DNA of 64,000 bases from Hygrocybe punicea (GCA_963556145.1 OY744468.1:5146001-5210000); one strand, 5' to 3'; shown: positions 1-10,343, counted from the first letter of the stretch. The notes: a model not told the origin generated them from the letters alone. A program made the numbers and translations.

Positions 1-1356
1 GTGTTGAAAGTGTTCTGTGTGGGGTCCATATCTATTCTGCCCCACGTGCTGGGGTCATTGGTGGGGAAAAGTCTGTACTTAGTGTCTGGGTCTCGGTCGC
101 GCGCCTGTTGGAGGTGTTCCCTGAAAACCCGGCATTGCCGATCCGCAGTACCATGCCCGCATTCTTGACAGTTGGCGCATTTCATCTCCCTGGTGCTGCA
201 AAGTTGGTCTGCTGTGCGGTGGAATCCTGCACAGCGGGCGCATACGTCATGGATGGATTTGCACTCTTTCGCGATGTGGCCGAATTTCTGGCACTTCATG
301 CACCTCCGTGGGTCCATCAGTGCTTTCTTCGTCCTGCATTGCTTGCCCTCTATGAAAATGCCATATTCCAATGCGTGGTTCACAGCCTCTCTCGTGCTGA
401 AGCCCACTGTCAAGAATGTGAAGCGCTGCCCCTCTCGACAAAGGTGGGTTGGCTTGATCCAACGTGCCTCGTATATCGACATCCTGGAGAGGGAGCTGGC
501 CTGCTCCACCGGTTCGATTGCCGCTTGGTCATTTGGGTCGAAGGAGGTAGGGACGTGTTCAGCTATTACTTGGTATGTTCTCGAGCTCCCTGCCGACGTG
601 CCTCCAAATTGCACCATAAACGCGTGCATTACGTCCTTGGCTCTTAGATAGTTCGCCGCCTGCGTGGAATTGAGTGTGTATATTATCGTTCCGTATTGAG
701 TTCTGCGCGCTCCTGCGAAGGCCATGCCATTGGGTTTGTCTGCCGCCCTCACACCCATCAGGTCAAGGGCCAGGGTCGCCTTCTCCACCAGCTCTTTCTC
801 GGAGAGGCTTGCCAGCGCGTCATCTTGTGTGTCAGGGAGTTTCTGTACTACGATCTGTCTGTCCAACGCGTTCCCCTTCGCTATCGACACTGCATGTTCT
901 GGTGGGATCTGTGTGGCGGTTCTTGCAACCGACGCGAAAGTGGGTGCGCCGTTATCACTGGGTCGTTCCCGGTTGGGGGTCGCTTCTGCCGCCTCGAGCG
1001 CGCTCTTAGTGTGAGTTGTGAGTTCGTTCAAATTAGCGCGGAGGTCGTCCAATGTGTTTGTCATTAGGGTTGTCACCCCCCACAGTGCCTCCTCCTGCTT
1101 TTCACTAGCTTGTGTTGCTGCCGCGATCGTTTCGGCTGCCGTAATTAGCTTGGGGTGTATGAGTTCGTCTATCTTCTTGTCCACCGTCTCGTTGGCCATT
1201 GTGTCCAAGCCTATCTCCTCTAGGATGAATGCTAAGGCCCTGAGGGTGTTGACTGCGGGCCTCGGCAGCTTGGCTATACCCGCTGCCGCCTGTAGAAAAA
1301 CATAAGCTAGTCTCTGCGTGGTGACCTTTTCTCCCTGTGTGATGTACGCGTCTCGT
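1..1356 (-). pseudogene. LINE-type retrotransposon ORF1 (gag-like, zinc knuckle), 3' part, interrupted
   Basis: The minus strand is open without a stop from position 1356 to the left edge (about 450 codons), so the frame leaves the window. Near the left end it has a retroviral-type CCHC knuckle (CMKCQKFGHIAKEC, about positions 260-303) followed by further cysteine/histidine clusters (C-A-R-C, H-R-T-A-D-x-x-C, C-A-N-C). This is the pattern of ORF1 in fungal non-LTR (Tad/jockey-like) elements, an RNA-binding protein that packages the transcript. The N-terminal part lies at 11138-11275, and the two halves join in frame across one copy of the 4-bp target duplication, so the Ty3 element at 1357-11137 split an otherwise intact ORF. 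The plus-strand frames here are antisense shadows. Confident about the gag type; the LINE clade is inferred. Confidence 0.8.
1353..1356. repeat. 4-bp target-site duplication TCGT, left copy
   Basis: TCGT directly precedes the TGTAGAG start of the 5' LTR and is repeated directly after the 3' LTR at 11138-11141. A 4-bp duplication is in the usual range for Ty3/gypsy integrases. Confidence 0.85.
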
Positions 1357-2131
1357 TGTAGAGGGTCCTCGACCCTCTGAGGCCGTAACATCGATATCTC
1401 GCGAATCCGCTCGAACCCGACGTCTCTAGCAATCTAAGCTCGAACCCGACGCAACCCGATGCATACCGACTAGCATGGCCGCTCACATACCTGGTCGGTC
1501 CATCTTCTAAACTCACGGAACTTCAAATATCAAAGATAGATCTCATCGGACTGGAATCCCGACGTCGGACTTGCCTTATTCGCGCCTAGCGTCTCCCTTA
1601 TGGAGATATAGTAAAGTATATTACGTCTTTTACGGTTTTTATATCTTCCACCCATTTTCCCTGTCATGGTCACCTCGCAACCCTCTTCCTACTTTTCCAT
1701 TTTTATTCTCCTTTGTTTTCTCTCATCGGCCGAGGACTCTCGTCCGAATCTAGGTACAGAAATTTGTAGTATAAAAACGGTGCCCAAGCGCCGTCTCATA
1801 ATAGGAAACCAGTTCCCCCATTTCCTCTCTCTGAGAATTAGTCTCTCAGTAAAATCCATCACACACATTGCTCGTCGGATTCCTCGACGCTCTCCCCGTC
1901 GTTCTACCACCTTTATCTCTACGTCCCTCGTCACCCAACACCCGACCCGCCGTACCCGACATCATCGGCTTCGACCGGTCTCGATAGATTTCAGTAGTTT
2001 ACTTGGCGGCTTCTTACCATTTATATCCTATCATTTTACTGAAGCTTGTTAGACTATTCCTAGTCACTTCTACGCTGACCCCCACAGGCTTAGGATTACT
2101 ATTCCGCAGCCACCCCGCCCTCGCCTTTACA
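1357..2131 (+). repeat. 5' LTR
   Basis: This 775-bp repeat is nearly identical to 10344-11137, starts TGTAGAGGGTC and ends CCTTTACA. Short open frames inside it occur in the same form in the other LTR and have no coding features. Confidence 0.95.
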
Positions 2132-2133
2132 TC

Positions 2134-2150
2134 TGGAGCCCACTGCAAGG
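2134..2150 (+). promoter_or_regulatory. tRNA primer-binding site
   Basis: TGGAGCCCACTGCAAGG starts 2 nt after the 5' LTR. Its complement ends in ...GGGCTCCA, that is a tRNA 3' end with CCA, as expected for minus-strand priming. Which tRNA it is cannot be told without a search. Confidence 0.75.
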
Positions 2151-2731
2151 AATAGTCTAGCACCACCATAGCTTCCTCTTCCCGTATCCCTCCCTCCGAC
2201 CGTTGTCTTCAAGAACTTCCTTGAAGAACTCTTCAACAAGAACTCTCTTTAGCCGCCTTTGACCCAACAATCGACGACAACTTCTTCCAGCTAGTACCCA
2301 ACCACCTCGCTCGACATAACAATCTCCCGCTCGTCTCAGGGTCAAACACCCCCCTATATCTTTCATCCGACAGTCTCGAATCGGTCGATATACCGATCAT
2401 TACAATAACACCCGACTCATCCGATCTCAGTTCGACACCTGCATCGCCTACGTCTCCGACTTCGACCTCGTTAGAACCCCCGTCTACGTCTTCGCTCTCG
2501 ACATCGAAAAATCCGTCATCGTCATCGTCCCCGTCATCATCTTCACCTACGCCGTCATCGTCCCCATCTTCGTCTTCGCCTACGCCATCATCGTCCACGT
2601 TACCTGACCCGCTTATCGTACACCCGACAACCGCTTCATCGACATCTCAGCTCCTTCCACCCACAATGACTTCGACCTCTGGATCTTCGACCGCTCCCCA
2701 CGTTACCACTCCCCATGTTACTCCATGACAA
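2151..2731 (+). other. Retrotransposon leader before gag
   Basis: This is about 580 bp between the primer-binding site and the gag start. It contains a low-complexity run of TCGTC/TCATC words around 2500-2600, which creates long open frames in several registers. No supported gene is present. A TGA lies in frame just upstream of the gag ATG. Confidence 0.6.
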
Positions 2732-4306
2732 ATGCCTGCTTGCGGTCACTCCACGGCCCCGACCTTCGACGGGAACCCGCTCAATTTAAACCGCTTCTTC
2801 AAAGAAGTCGAGATACTTGCTGCCGATGCTGCTCTCGACGACGCAGGACGCATCAAGCATAGTCTGCGCTACACGTCGCTTAGCGACTACGAGCTTTGGG
2901 TGAGTTTACCTAGCGCGACCGGCGTCGATTATGCCGCATTCAAAAGGAGCGTACTCATGCTATACCCGGGCATGGAAGACGATCACTGGTACACTATGGC
3001 GGATCTCGACCATCTTACGCACACCCAAACCACTTACGGTATCTGTACCCGCGCCGAACTTGGTGAATATTACCGCAAGTTCATCCGGATCTCAGGGTTT
3101 CTTCTAGACAAGGGTCGGATCTCTCCCCGAGAACGCAACATCGCGTATGAGAACGGCTTCCATGTCGAGCTTAAAAAGGACATCAAAACCCATCTGCAGT
3201 ACCAAAAGCCGAACCATTTCCATAGCGACCCTTACGACGTTCAGGACTTCCACAACTGCGCCCACTTCCTGCTGGCCGGAACGGCGGCCGAACCATCCAC
3301 CGTCTCTCGTCTATCGTCAACGTCACCTGCTGCCATCCGGTACTCGACTCCAATAGAACCCGCCACCCGCTACCCGCCACCCGCTCGCTACGACCCGGTC
3401 ATTCCTAAAGCGGAACCGGTCGAACCTAACGTATCCGACCTCTTTCGTCTCGTTTCGCAACAACTCACCGTCCTCACGCAAGCCCTCACCGAACGTAACA
3501 ACTCCCCAAAGCCGTGTGCAAATAGGGCCGAGCCGACCACCGCGGGACAGGGTTTCACCAATTTCAACTGCCTCTTTTGCGACGACCCGTTCCATCGTAT
3601 ACGCGATTGTCCTATTTGCGAGCAGTACACTCGAGACGGGATATGCCGCAAGAACGAGCATGGCCGCATCGTATTGCCTAACGGAATGTATCTTCCAAAG
3701 GCTATTGTCGGCAAAAATATGAAGGATTGCTTCGACGCATGGCATGCACAGAACCCCGGCAACCGCGCTCCCCCTGCCCGCAACCCCACAGAACCATTCC
3801 AATGCGACCTGCCGCCTCATGTCAAAACTAACTTCGTCTCCGCCGTCGAAGTACCCACTTACGAACCTGAGGTCACCACCGAGTATGCCGACATCTTTCA
3901 GTCCACGACGTCCAACATCAACAACGACAACGAACAAATCAAGGTTCTGGAAGCCGAAGTGCAGCGGCTTCATAAACGGGTTAGATTTGACGGCGTAGAG
4001 ATCCCCTCTAAAGCGAAAGGAAAGTCCAGAGAGTCGTACCCTAACCCGCCCGCCGCCTCTACATCTGTACCCGTCACGAAACCGGCCAAGAAAACGTCTA
4101 CCAGACCTGTCAACGAGCAGCTGATCACCATAGTCTCCCCTTCGAACACGTGGCCGACCGAGCCGACCGCCTTCGTGCCGCGCACTCCCCAGAACCTTCC
4201 CGCATCACACCCCCAGTACTGCTACCAGGCCCCCATCGAAGATCCCGGTATCGCCAAATCCGTCATCGACCGCGTGCTCGATTCTCAAGTCTGCATTTCG
4301 CAATGA
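2732..4306 (+). CDS. gag: Gag polyprotein of Ty3/gypsy element
   Basis: This 524-residue frame encodes the structural protein that forms the virus-like particle. The N-terminal half is a capsid-like helical region. A CCHC zinc knuckle (CLFCDDPFHRIRDC) lies at about residue 285-298. The C-terminal third is rich in Pro, Thr and charged residues. The ATG is the first after an in-frame TGA. The frame ends in TGA at 4304-4306, yet the protease frame continues downstream in the same register. So either the stop is read through to give gag-pol, or it is a CGA-to-TGA mutation inside one fused ORF. I favour mutation because an identical change occurs in the RNase H region. Confidence 0.85.
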   Translation: MPACGHSTAPTFDGNPLNLNRFFKEVEILAADAALDDAGRIKHSLRYTSLSDYELWVSLPSATGVDYAAFKRSVLMLYPGMEDDHWYTMADLDHLTHTQTTYGICTRAELGEYYRKFIRISGFLLDKGRISPRERNIAYENGFHVELKKDIKTHLQYQKPNHFHSDPYDVQDFHNCAHFLLAGTAAEPSTVSRLSSTSPAAIRYSTPIEPATRYPPPARYDPVIPKAEPVEPNVSDLFRLVSQQLTVLTQALTERNNSPKPCANRAEPTTAGQGFTNFNCLFCDDPFHRIRDCPICEQYTRDGICRKNEHGRIVLPNGMYLPKAIVGKNMKDCFDAWHAQNPGNRAPPARNPTEPFQCDLPPHVKTNFVSAVEVPTYEPEVTTEYADIFQSTTSNINNDNEQIKVLEAEVQRLHKRVRFDGVEIPSKAKGKSRESYPNPPAASTSVPVTKPAKKTSTRPVNEQLITIVSPSNTWPTEPTAFVPRTPQNLPASHPQYCYQAPIEDPGIAKSVIDRVLDSQVCISQ

Positions 4307-4318
4307 GAACTTTTAGCC

Positions 4319-4924
4319 ATGTCGTCCGACGCCCGCCGTCACATGAAGGACCTCACCACTTCGAAAAAGGTCACCACCGAGAGTAACAACGTCGAGGTCT
4401 TCCATTTCCACGCACCCGAAATCCCTACCCGCGCCTGCCAACATTGTCAGGAAAACATCCCGCTCGTCGTCGGCCGGGACTCAGTCCCTCTTCATGCGGT
4501 CTACCCGCTCATCAACGGCAAGTTTGTATTCGAATGCGTCCTCGACAACGGCTCTATGATCATCGGCATGCGACACGACATCTGGGAAAAACTCAGTTAC
4601 GGCCTTCAAAATATGAAGATGCGGATGCAGTCGGCAAATAAAAGCGACAATGACACCCTCGGCCGGATCGCCAACCTAAAATTCACTTTTGGCGACGTCG
4701 ATCTTTTCCTCCAAGTCCAAGTCGTCGACGACGCCCCCTACAAGATCCTCATTGGCCACCCGTTCTTCACACTTTCCGAGGCCCTTACGAAGGATTATAA
4801 AAACGGAGAGCAACAAGTCACGATCACGGATCCAAACACCGGCGCCCTCGTCACCTTGCCCACCATCGAGCACAACCAAAAGAACCAACGAGAGCGGTCC
4901 GACACCGGAAAGCCGGATTTTTAG
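4319..4924 (+). CDS. pol: Retroviral-type aspartic protease segment of pol
   Basis: This is the segment of pol that processes the polyprotein. It contains FECVLDNGSMI, where the active-site triad is D-N-G-S instead of the usual D-S/T-G, followed by a typical strand and ILIGHPFF (the flap and hydrophobic-hydrophobic-G motif). It shares the gag frame after one TGA and ends at 4924. The RT frame overlaps it in another register and is open from before 4924, so a frameshift (programmed or mutational) lies between about 4860 and 4921. The true translation start is unclear; it is probably not made as a separate protein. Confidence 0.75.
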   Translation: MSSDARRHMKDLTTSKKVTTESNNVEVFHFHAPEIPTRACQHCQENIPLVVGRDSVPLHAVYPLINGKFVFECVLDNGSMIIGMRHDIWEKLSYGLQNMKMRMQSANKSDNDTLGRIANLKFTFGDVDLFLQVQVVDDAPYKILIGHPFFTLSEALTKDYKNGEQQVTITDPNTGALVTLPTIEHNQKNQRERSDTGKPDF

Positions 4925-5007
4925 AAGTCGAGGACCCGGAGATACCTCTCGGGAAGGACGCACCGGGAGATGAGAAGCCGCCACTCGAAAGCAACCACAC
5001 CTATACC

Positions 5008-6687
5008 ATGAACTATGCTTCCCTTTTGCTGTTTCCCCTAGAAGAGGACTTATGTTTTTCTATCGATTTAGATTTCTCTTCGTCTCAGCCTCAGACTGCC
5101 GCCCAGTACATTTCATTGTTGACCGATGTACAAAATCAGATACGTACTACCGATACCCTTCCTTCGTCTTGTTCCGTCTCCGCTCCCGTGTCACCTATTT
5201 CTTCTTCTTCAAATATTTGTAACAAAGCCCCTACTGAACACGCTACTTATATCTCGTATACCACCCCCCCTACCAGGGACCTAAAAGGAGTCATCACCAA
5301 GAAAAAGTATAAGAAGGTAGCCAATCGTATCCGCCCAATTTCTACCACTCTTCCCGACGAATACCGGATAATACGCGAGATCACCGGTGACCCGCTAGCC
5401 GACTTACCCACGCTCCCGACTCACCCGCCCGACTTTACACCCGGCACCCGCTATACCCAGGAACGACACGACGCAATGCCGATGAACCCGGATGGTTTCC
5501 TTTGGCCTGAGGAAGAGAAACTCGGCCACCATATCATCAAAATGCAAGAAGCCGCTTTCGCCTGGAACGAATCCGAAAAAGGGCAATTCAACACGGACTA
5601 CTTCCCGCCGATCCACATTCCCACCATACCGCATGACCCGTGGGTCCATCGCAATATCCCAATCCCACCCGGTATCCTTAACGAAGTCATCGGCATCATC
5701 AAAGATAAAATTAACGCCGGTACCTATGAACCCTCAAATTCGTCATACTGCTCCTGCTGGTTCTGCGTTTTGAAAAAGGATGGGAAGTCCCTTCGAATCA
5801 TCCATGATCTACAGCCGCTTAACGCCATCACTATCCGCGATCCCACCGTACCGCCCATGACCGAGCACTTGGCCGAGGCCTTTGGCGGCCACTCTTGCTA
5901 CGCTTCCTTCGACCTCTTCGTCTCTTTCGACCAACGCCTCGTCCACCCCTCGTCTCGGGACTATATGACCTTTCAGTCTCCACTCGGAACGCTTCGACTT
6001 ACGCGGATCGCTATGGGATACACAAATTCCCCGCAGATCCTACATGGTGACTCCACATACATCCTCCGTGATGAAATCCCTCATCTTGCGGTTCCGTATA
6101 TGGACGATATTCCCGTCAAAGGACCTCCAACCCGCTACGAGCAACCCGACGGTACCTACGAGACCATACCCGAGAACCCGGCAATTCGACGTTTCATTTG
6201 GGAGCACTTCCAAGGTGTCAACCGCGTCATCCAGCGTTTCCGCTATGTCGGCAGTACCTTTAACGGCAAGAAACTCGAGTTGTGTCGACCCTCAGTCATT
6301 GTTGTTGGCCACCGATGCACATACGAAGGAAGAGTAGCCGACGACTCCAAAGTACAGAAGATTCGCGATTGGCCACTGCCGACCAACCTTACCGAAGTTC
6401 GCGCCTTTCTCGGTATCTGCGGCGTCTTGCGTATTTTTATCAAAGACTTCTCGCTCCACTCCCGACCCCTCGTCCGTCTTACCCGCAAAGGTATACCCTT
6501 CGAATTTGGTGAAGAAGAAGAGACCGCCGTCGACTACCTCAAAAATGCCGTCATTTCATCGCCAGCGCTGCGCGCTATCGATTACACGCGTGAATGGGAG
6601 GTCATTCTCGCTGTCAATTCATCCGTTCTTGGAGTCGGCTTCGTTCTTATGCAAATCCGCGCCGACAGAAAGGGCTATCCAAATTGA
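5008..6687 (+). CDS. pol: Reverse transcriptase and start of RNase H (pol)
   Basis: This is a 559-residue frame, open upstream of the first ATG as well. RT signatures are visible: KKDGKSLRIIHDLQPLN (finger), FDLFVSFDQ (catalytic Asp of motif A), GYTNSP and the YMDD catalytic box. After the thumb/connection region (RAFLGICG) an RNase H domain begins with LAVNSSVLGVGFVL, where the expected first catalytic Asp is Asn. A TGA at 6685-6687 ends the frame inside RNase H, although the same register continues with clear RNase H sequence. The change is most simply CGA to TGA. Confidence 0.9.
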   Translation: MNYASLLLFPLEEDLCFSIDLDFSSSQPQTAAQYISLLTDVQNQIRTTDTLPSSCSVSAPVSPISSSSNICNKAPTEHATYISYTTPPTRDLKGVITKKKYKKVANRIRPISTTLPDEYRIIREITGDPLADLPTLPTHPPDFTPGTRYTQERHDAMPMNPDGFLWPEEEKLGHHIIKMQEAAFAWNESEKGQFNTDYFPPIHIPTIPHDPWVHRNIPIPPGILNEVIGIIKDKINAGTYEPSNSSYCSCWFCVLKKDGKSLRIIHDLQPLNAITIRDPTVPPMTEHLAEAFGGHSCYASFDLFVSFDQRLVHPSSRDYMTFQSPLGTLRLTRIAMGYTNSPQILHGDSTYILRDEIPHLAVPYMDDIPVKGPPTRYEQPDGTYETIPENPAIRRFIWEHFQGVNRVIQRFRYVGSTFNGKKLELCRPSVIVVGHRCTYEGRVADDSKVQKIRDWPLPTNLTEVRAFLGICGVLRIFIKDFSLHSRPLVRLTRKGIPFEFGEEEETAVDYLKNAVISSPALRAIDYTREWEVILAVNSSVLGVGFVLMQIRADRKGYPN

Positions 6688-8577
6688 TTCGGTTCAATAT
6701 CATGGAACGAGCGCGAAGCCCGATACTCCCAGTCCAAGCTCGAGCTTTACGGTCTCTTCAGGGCCCTCCGCGCCTACCGGATTTTCATTATCGGCATCCG
6801 CAACCTCACCGTCGAAGTCAATGCGAAGTACATAAAAGGGATGCTCAACAACCCTGACATTCAGCCCAATGCTATGATCAACCGATGGATAGCCGGCGTG
6901 CTCTTATTTGATTTTAGACTCATTCATGTACCCACTTCCGCACACAGTGCACCCGACGGACTCTCCAGACGTCCCCACGCTGCAGAAGACCCCGAGGAGA
7001 TCAACGACTCCGACGATTGGCTCGACCACTCTTACGGTTTCTTTATGGAAGTCGTTAACTACCAACCCGTCCCCACGCCGTCTAAGCCGATTGCTGTATG
7101 CGGCCGCTGCCATGCCACAGCCGACCGACTCCACGAGTTACCCGCCGTCCTCGTCTACACAAATCAGGAAGCCGTTTCTGACATACCGCGATCCGATAAA
7201 GCCCACGCGGCCGATGCTTGTCTTGCCCTCGTCGAGACCTGGTTACGAGATCTAACCCGACCTGCGAACTTCACGGACGAAGAATACCGTCTGTTCTTAC
7301 GATACGCCCTTGAATTCTTCCTCACCGATAACAAGCTTTGGCATAAAGACCGTCACGGAAAACACAAGCTCGTCATACCGTCCAACTGCCGGCTTCAATT
7401 ACTCAAAGACGCTCACGACTCTCTCGGCCATAAAGGCATATTCTCCATCCGCGCCCGGCTGCTCAATCATTTCTGGTGGCCGCACCTCAACCACGACATA
7501 AAGTGGTATGTCCAGTCTTGTCATCAGTGCCAAGTATGCCAAATGCGTTATCACCACATTCCACCCACCATTGCTACACCGGCCTTGCTATTTCGTAAAG
7601 CGTATGTCGACACAATGTTTATGCCACGATCCGGCGGCTATCGATACATTGTCCAAGCCCGTTGCTCCCTGTCCGCCTACCCTGAGTTCCGCATGTTACA
7701 CCGCGAGACCGGCTCCACCATCGGCACATTCTTGTTCGAGGATATCTTATGCCATTGGGGCGCTCTGGAAGAAATCGTTACTGACAACGGCAAGCCATTC
7801 GTAGAAGCGCTCGACTATCTTGCCTCCCGCTACGGTATCCGGCACATCCGCATTTCGCCCTATAACTCACAAGCGAATGGACCCGTTGAGCGTCAACATC
7901 TTGATGTCCGGGAGGCCATTATGAAAAGTTGTGACGGAGATGAAAAGAAATGGCATACCGTAACCCACTCCGTATTTTGGGCCGAACGGGTCACTACACA
8001 CAAAAGCCTCGGATACTCGTCCTACTACATCGCACACGGAGTAGAACCGCTTTTTCCATTCAATTTTGCTGAAGCTACGTACATGGTTCCAACGCAAGAT
8101 ACGATGTCTACGACCGACCTCATAGTCATCCGCGCCCGACAACTTCGTAAACGAGAAGCCGACCTCGATCAGGTCAAAGAAAAGCTTACCAAATCTCGGC
8201 TCGCATCCGCCCAGCAATTCAAGCAGAAACACGCCAACACGATCAAAGTTTTCGACTTCGAACCCGGTAACCTCGTTCTCGTCCAAAATTCACGTATCGA
8301 AATGTCTCTCGATCGTAAAGCAAAGCCGCAGTACTTTGGACCCATGGTTGTCATCAGGAAAACAGAAGGCGGATCCTACATACTCGCCGAACTCAATGGT
8401 GCGGTTTCTAGATCCCGATTTGCCGCTTTCCGAGTCGTACCCTACCATGCCCGCTCAAAAATATCGACACTGTTGGACGATTTCTTACAATACCCCGATG
8501 CCGACGATACCGATTCAAACAATCTTGATGATCCGACATACCTGCCCTCCATAGACTCCTCACCCGACGACGATTAA
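6688..8577 (+). CDS. pol: RNase H C-terminal part and integrase (pol)
   Basis: This continues the RT frame after the TGA; the first ATG is at 6841, but homology starts at once after the stop. It holds the RNase H remainder (SKLELYGLFRALRAYR, then VEVNAKYIKGML with Asn at a position I expect to be Asp). The integrase follows with an HHCC zinc domain (HDSLGHKG ... CHQCQVC) and a DDE core (YVDTMF, IVTDNG, PVERQH). A basic C-terminal domain with QYFGPMVVIRK precedes an acidic tail. I see no chromodomain. As it stands this half could be made only by stop readthrough or internal initiation. Confidence 0.9.
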   Translation, partial: FGSISWNEREARYSQSKLELYGLFRALRAYRIFIIGIRNLTVEVNAKYIKGMLNNPDIQPNAMINRWIAGVLLFDFRLIHVPTSAHSAPDGLSRRPHAAEDPEEINDSDDWLDHSYGFFMEVVNYQPVPTPSKPIAVCGRCHATADRLHELPAVLVYTNQEAVSDIPRSDKAHAADACLALVETWLRDLTRPANFTDEEYRLFLRYALEFFLTDNKLWHKDRHGKHKLVIPSNCRLQLLKDAHDSLGHKGIFSIRARLLNHFWWPHLNHDIKWYVQSCHQCQVCQMRYHHIPPTIATPALLFRKAYVDTMFMPRSGGYRYIVQARCSLSAYPEFRMLHRETGSTIGTFLFEDILCHWGALEEIVTDNGKPFVEALDYLASRYGIRHIRISPYNSQANGPVERQHLDVREAIMKSCDGDEKKWHTVTHSVFWAERVTTHKSLGYSSYYIAHGVEPLFPFNFAEATYMVPTQDTMSTTDLIVIRARQLRKREADLDQVKEKLTKSRLASAQQFKQKHANTIKVFDFEPGNLVLVQNSRIEMSLDRKAKPQYFGPMVVIRKTEGGSYILAELNGAVSRSRFAAFRVVPYHARSKISTLLDDFLQYPDADDTDSNNLDDPTYLPSIDSSPDDD

Positions 8578-8781
8578 GCATTTCATTTATATTCTGTCCA
8601 CGTTATACCCCCATTTTATTTAGTTCCTCTTAGTTTTCTAACGATATGACGAATGATGCGAATAGTCCTATGTCTTCGGGAGCCGATCGGCTTTCCTTAG
8701 CTGGGTGAACAAGCTGACACGTCTTTTATGTACACAATATATTTTTATATATATACAACGGGCTCGTTATTTTTTTCTATT
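8578..8781. other. AT-rich gap between convergent pol and antisense gene
   Basis: This is about 200 bp between the pol stop and the stop of the antisense gene. It is T-rich with TATATATA runs and probably holds the 3' ends of both transcripts. No gene is seen. Confidence 0.5.
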
Positions 8782-10183
8782 TTACAGGCGGCCGGTCTCG
8801 TAGTCCCGCTTCAACATCACCAACCTTGAGGTCGACCGTTCGAGATCGACGCGGAGCCGCTGGAACTCTTGACTGAAGTGGACGAGGTGACGGTTGACGT
8901 TGGTGCCCAGGGCTCCCGGCTCCTCCGTAAGGACCGCCAGCCGCACCAACACCTGCTCGTAATTTTCCATTGTCAAAACAAACGGGTTTGCTGCTGAGGC
9001 CGCCCTAAGCCTTTTCGTCGGCCGCTCTTCCTCTGACTCTTCCTCGTCTTCGTCATTGTCCTCGACCGATTCCACATCCTCGACCCATGGTTTGCTTGTT
9101 GAGGCCCGGGCAGGCCTACTGCGGATTGGCTTTGTCGTGAACGACAACGGCTTCCTCGTGCCGACCGCGACCTCTTTGCCCTTTCCAGTATCCACCTTGC
9201 GCCGACCCCCATCTGGTGTGTAGCGTTAGTACATCTTTTCTTCAGCCTCCGGCATCGTTTGCACACGTAGCCCGTGACGCCTCGACACGCCTCTTGAGCC
9301 TTGACGCAGTTGGTGCAGGCTTGTAGGGGAAACGGCCCGGTGAACTGTTACCAGGATCAGTGACTAAAGAACAAATGAACCGACACAGGAACTCACCGTT
9401 GTACCAGCCAAATCTCCGATCTCTACGCCCGGCATATCTACGTCTTCTACATCGGCCAGTGTCTCTGGTGCCGGGTCGACGGGGCCTTCCTCTGGCTCAA
9501 CTGCGACTTCGCCTTCCGGAATCGACCCAGTCCCTGGTTCACCCGCGACCGACGCGTTTGCTTCAGCTCGCCGTTCCTTGCTGAGCTGCCGCCGATACGC
9601 GGCTCCATCCTTTTCAACCCGGTTCACTTCTTGAGTCCAGTGCTGCTCATGCTGTTCTATTCTAAGCCGCTCCCGCCTTTCCTCTGCCACCTTTCGCCTT
9701 TTCTCCGCCTCCGCTCGTGCCTTTGCTTCTGCCAACCGTCTGGCCTCCTCTTCCCGTGTAGCCGCTTCCTCGTCTGCCCGCCATCTAGCTTCTTCCTTTT
9801 CCTGCCACTCTCGGTCCGCCGCTTCTTTCAGCCACTCTTCGACATCGTTAGCGTACGATTGGCAGTCGGCCCATAGCAGTGGAGTTACTGGCCTTGTACC
9901 ACCAGCTCGGAGTTCCGCGACGATTCCATGATAAGCACGCTAGTGGGACGACATGAGCTATCTTAGGACACGCGTAATCAATTGGGAAACTCACTAGCGC
10001 TTTCTTGCGGCCACTTACCCATCTCTGGGCCATCCCCTCATTGCCATCTACCATCGTAACGAGATCATCGCTGTGAAACACGGTGACCACGTTAACGGCC
10101 TCTTCGTAGTCCGCCCGGACATCGGGTTCGATGCTTTCAACAAAGGCGAGGAAATTGTCGTAGGTTTGGGACATGGTGGGCAT
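8782..10183 (-). CDS. Antisense accessory gene of the Ty3 element, Zn2Cys6-like cysteine cluster, spliced
   Basis: This is a three-exon model: 10183-9995, 9939-9397 and 9344-8782. Introns are 9994-9940 (GTGAGT...CTAG, 55 nt) and 9396-9345 (GTGAGT...ACAG, 52 nt). Both joins keep one frame. Exon 1 is acidic (YDNFLAFVESIEPDVRADYEE). Exon 2 is a Glu/Arg/Ala-rich coiled-coil-like region followed by an acidic Pro-rich part. Exon 3 has C-x2-C-x6-C-x7-C-x2-C-x6-C (CTNCVKAQEAC ... CKRCRRLKKRC), the spacing of fungal Zn(II)2Cys6 DNA-binding clusters, then an acidic stretch and a predicted helix. After the cluster the frame must change by one base; a G5 run (plus-strand C5 at 9206-9210) is the likely site of a single-base loss. 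The predicted product is about 430 residues. DNA or RNA binding is inferred; the role in the element is unknown. Confidence 0.65.
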
Positions 10184-10343
10184 GTGATGGTGTAGAGGAA
10201 AGGTTGGATCAACAAAGAGATTTTTTTATTTTTTTTACTTTGCCGTTGTTTGGCCGCTCACATGATTGGCCACATTCGCGACCCGCATTTGGAGACCCCA
10301 TATTCTCGACCACGGATGGTCTCTATTAGAAGACCCAAGGAGA
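10184..10343. other. Promoter region of antisense gene and polypurine tract
   Basis: This lies between the antisense start codon and the 3' LTR. AGAAGACCCAAGGAGA immediately before the LTR (10328-10343) is the best candidate for the plus-strand primer (polypurine tract), although it includes CCC. A run of T at 10210-10230 lies upstream of the antisense gene. Confidence 0.45.

Noticed and set aside
108..1305. Several plus-strand open frames of 95-179 codons
   Set aside because: They are antisense shadows of the minus-strand LINE ORF1, which has zinc knuckles and an unbroken frame.
1571..2052. Open frames inside the LTRs (also at 10568-11058)
   Set aside because: Identical in both LTRs, no domain, and located in regulatory repeat sequence.
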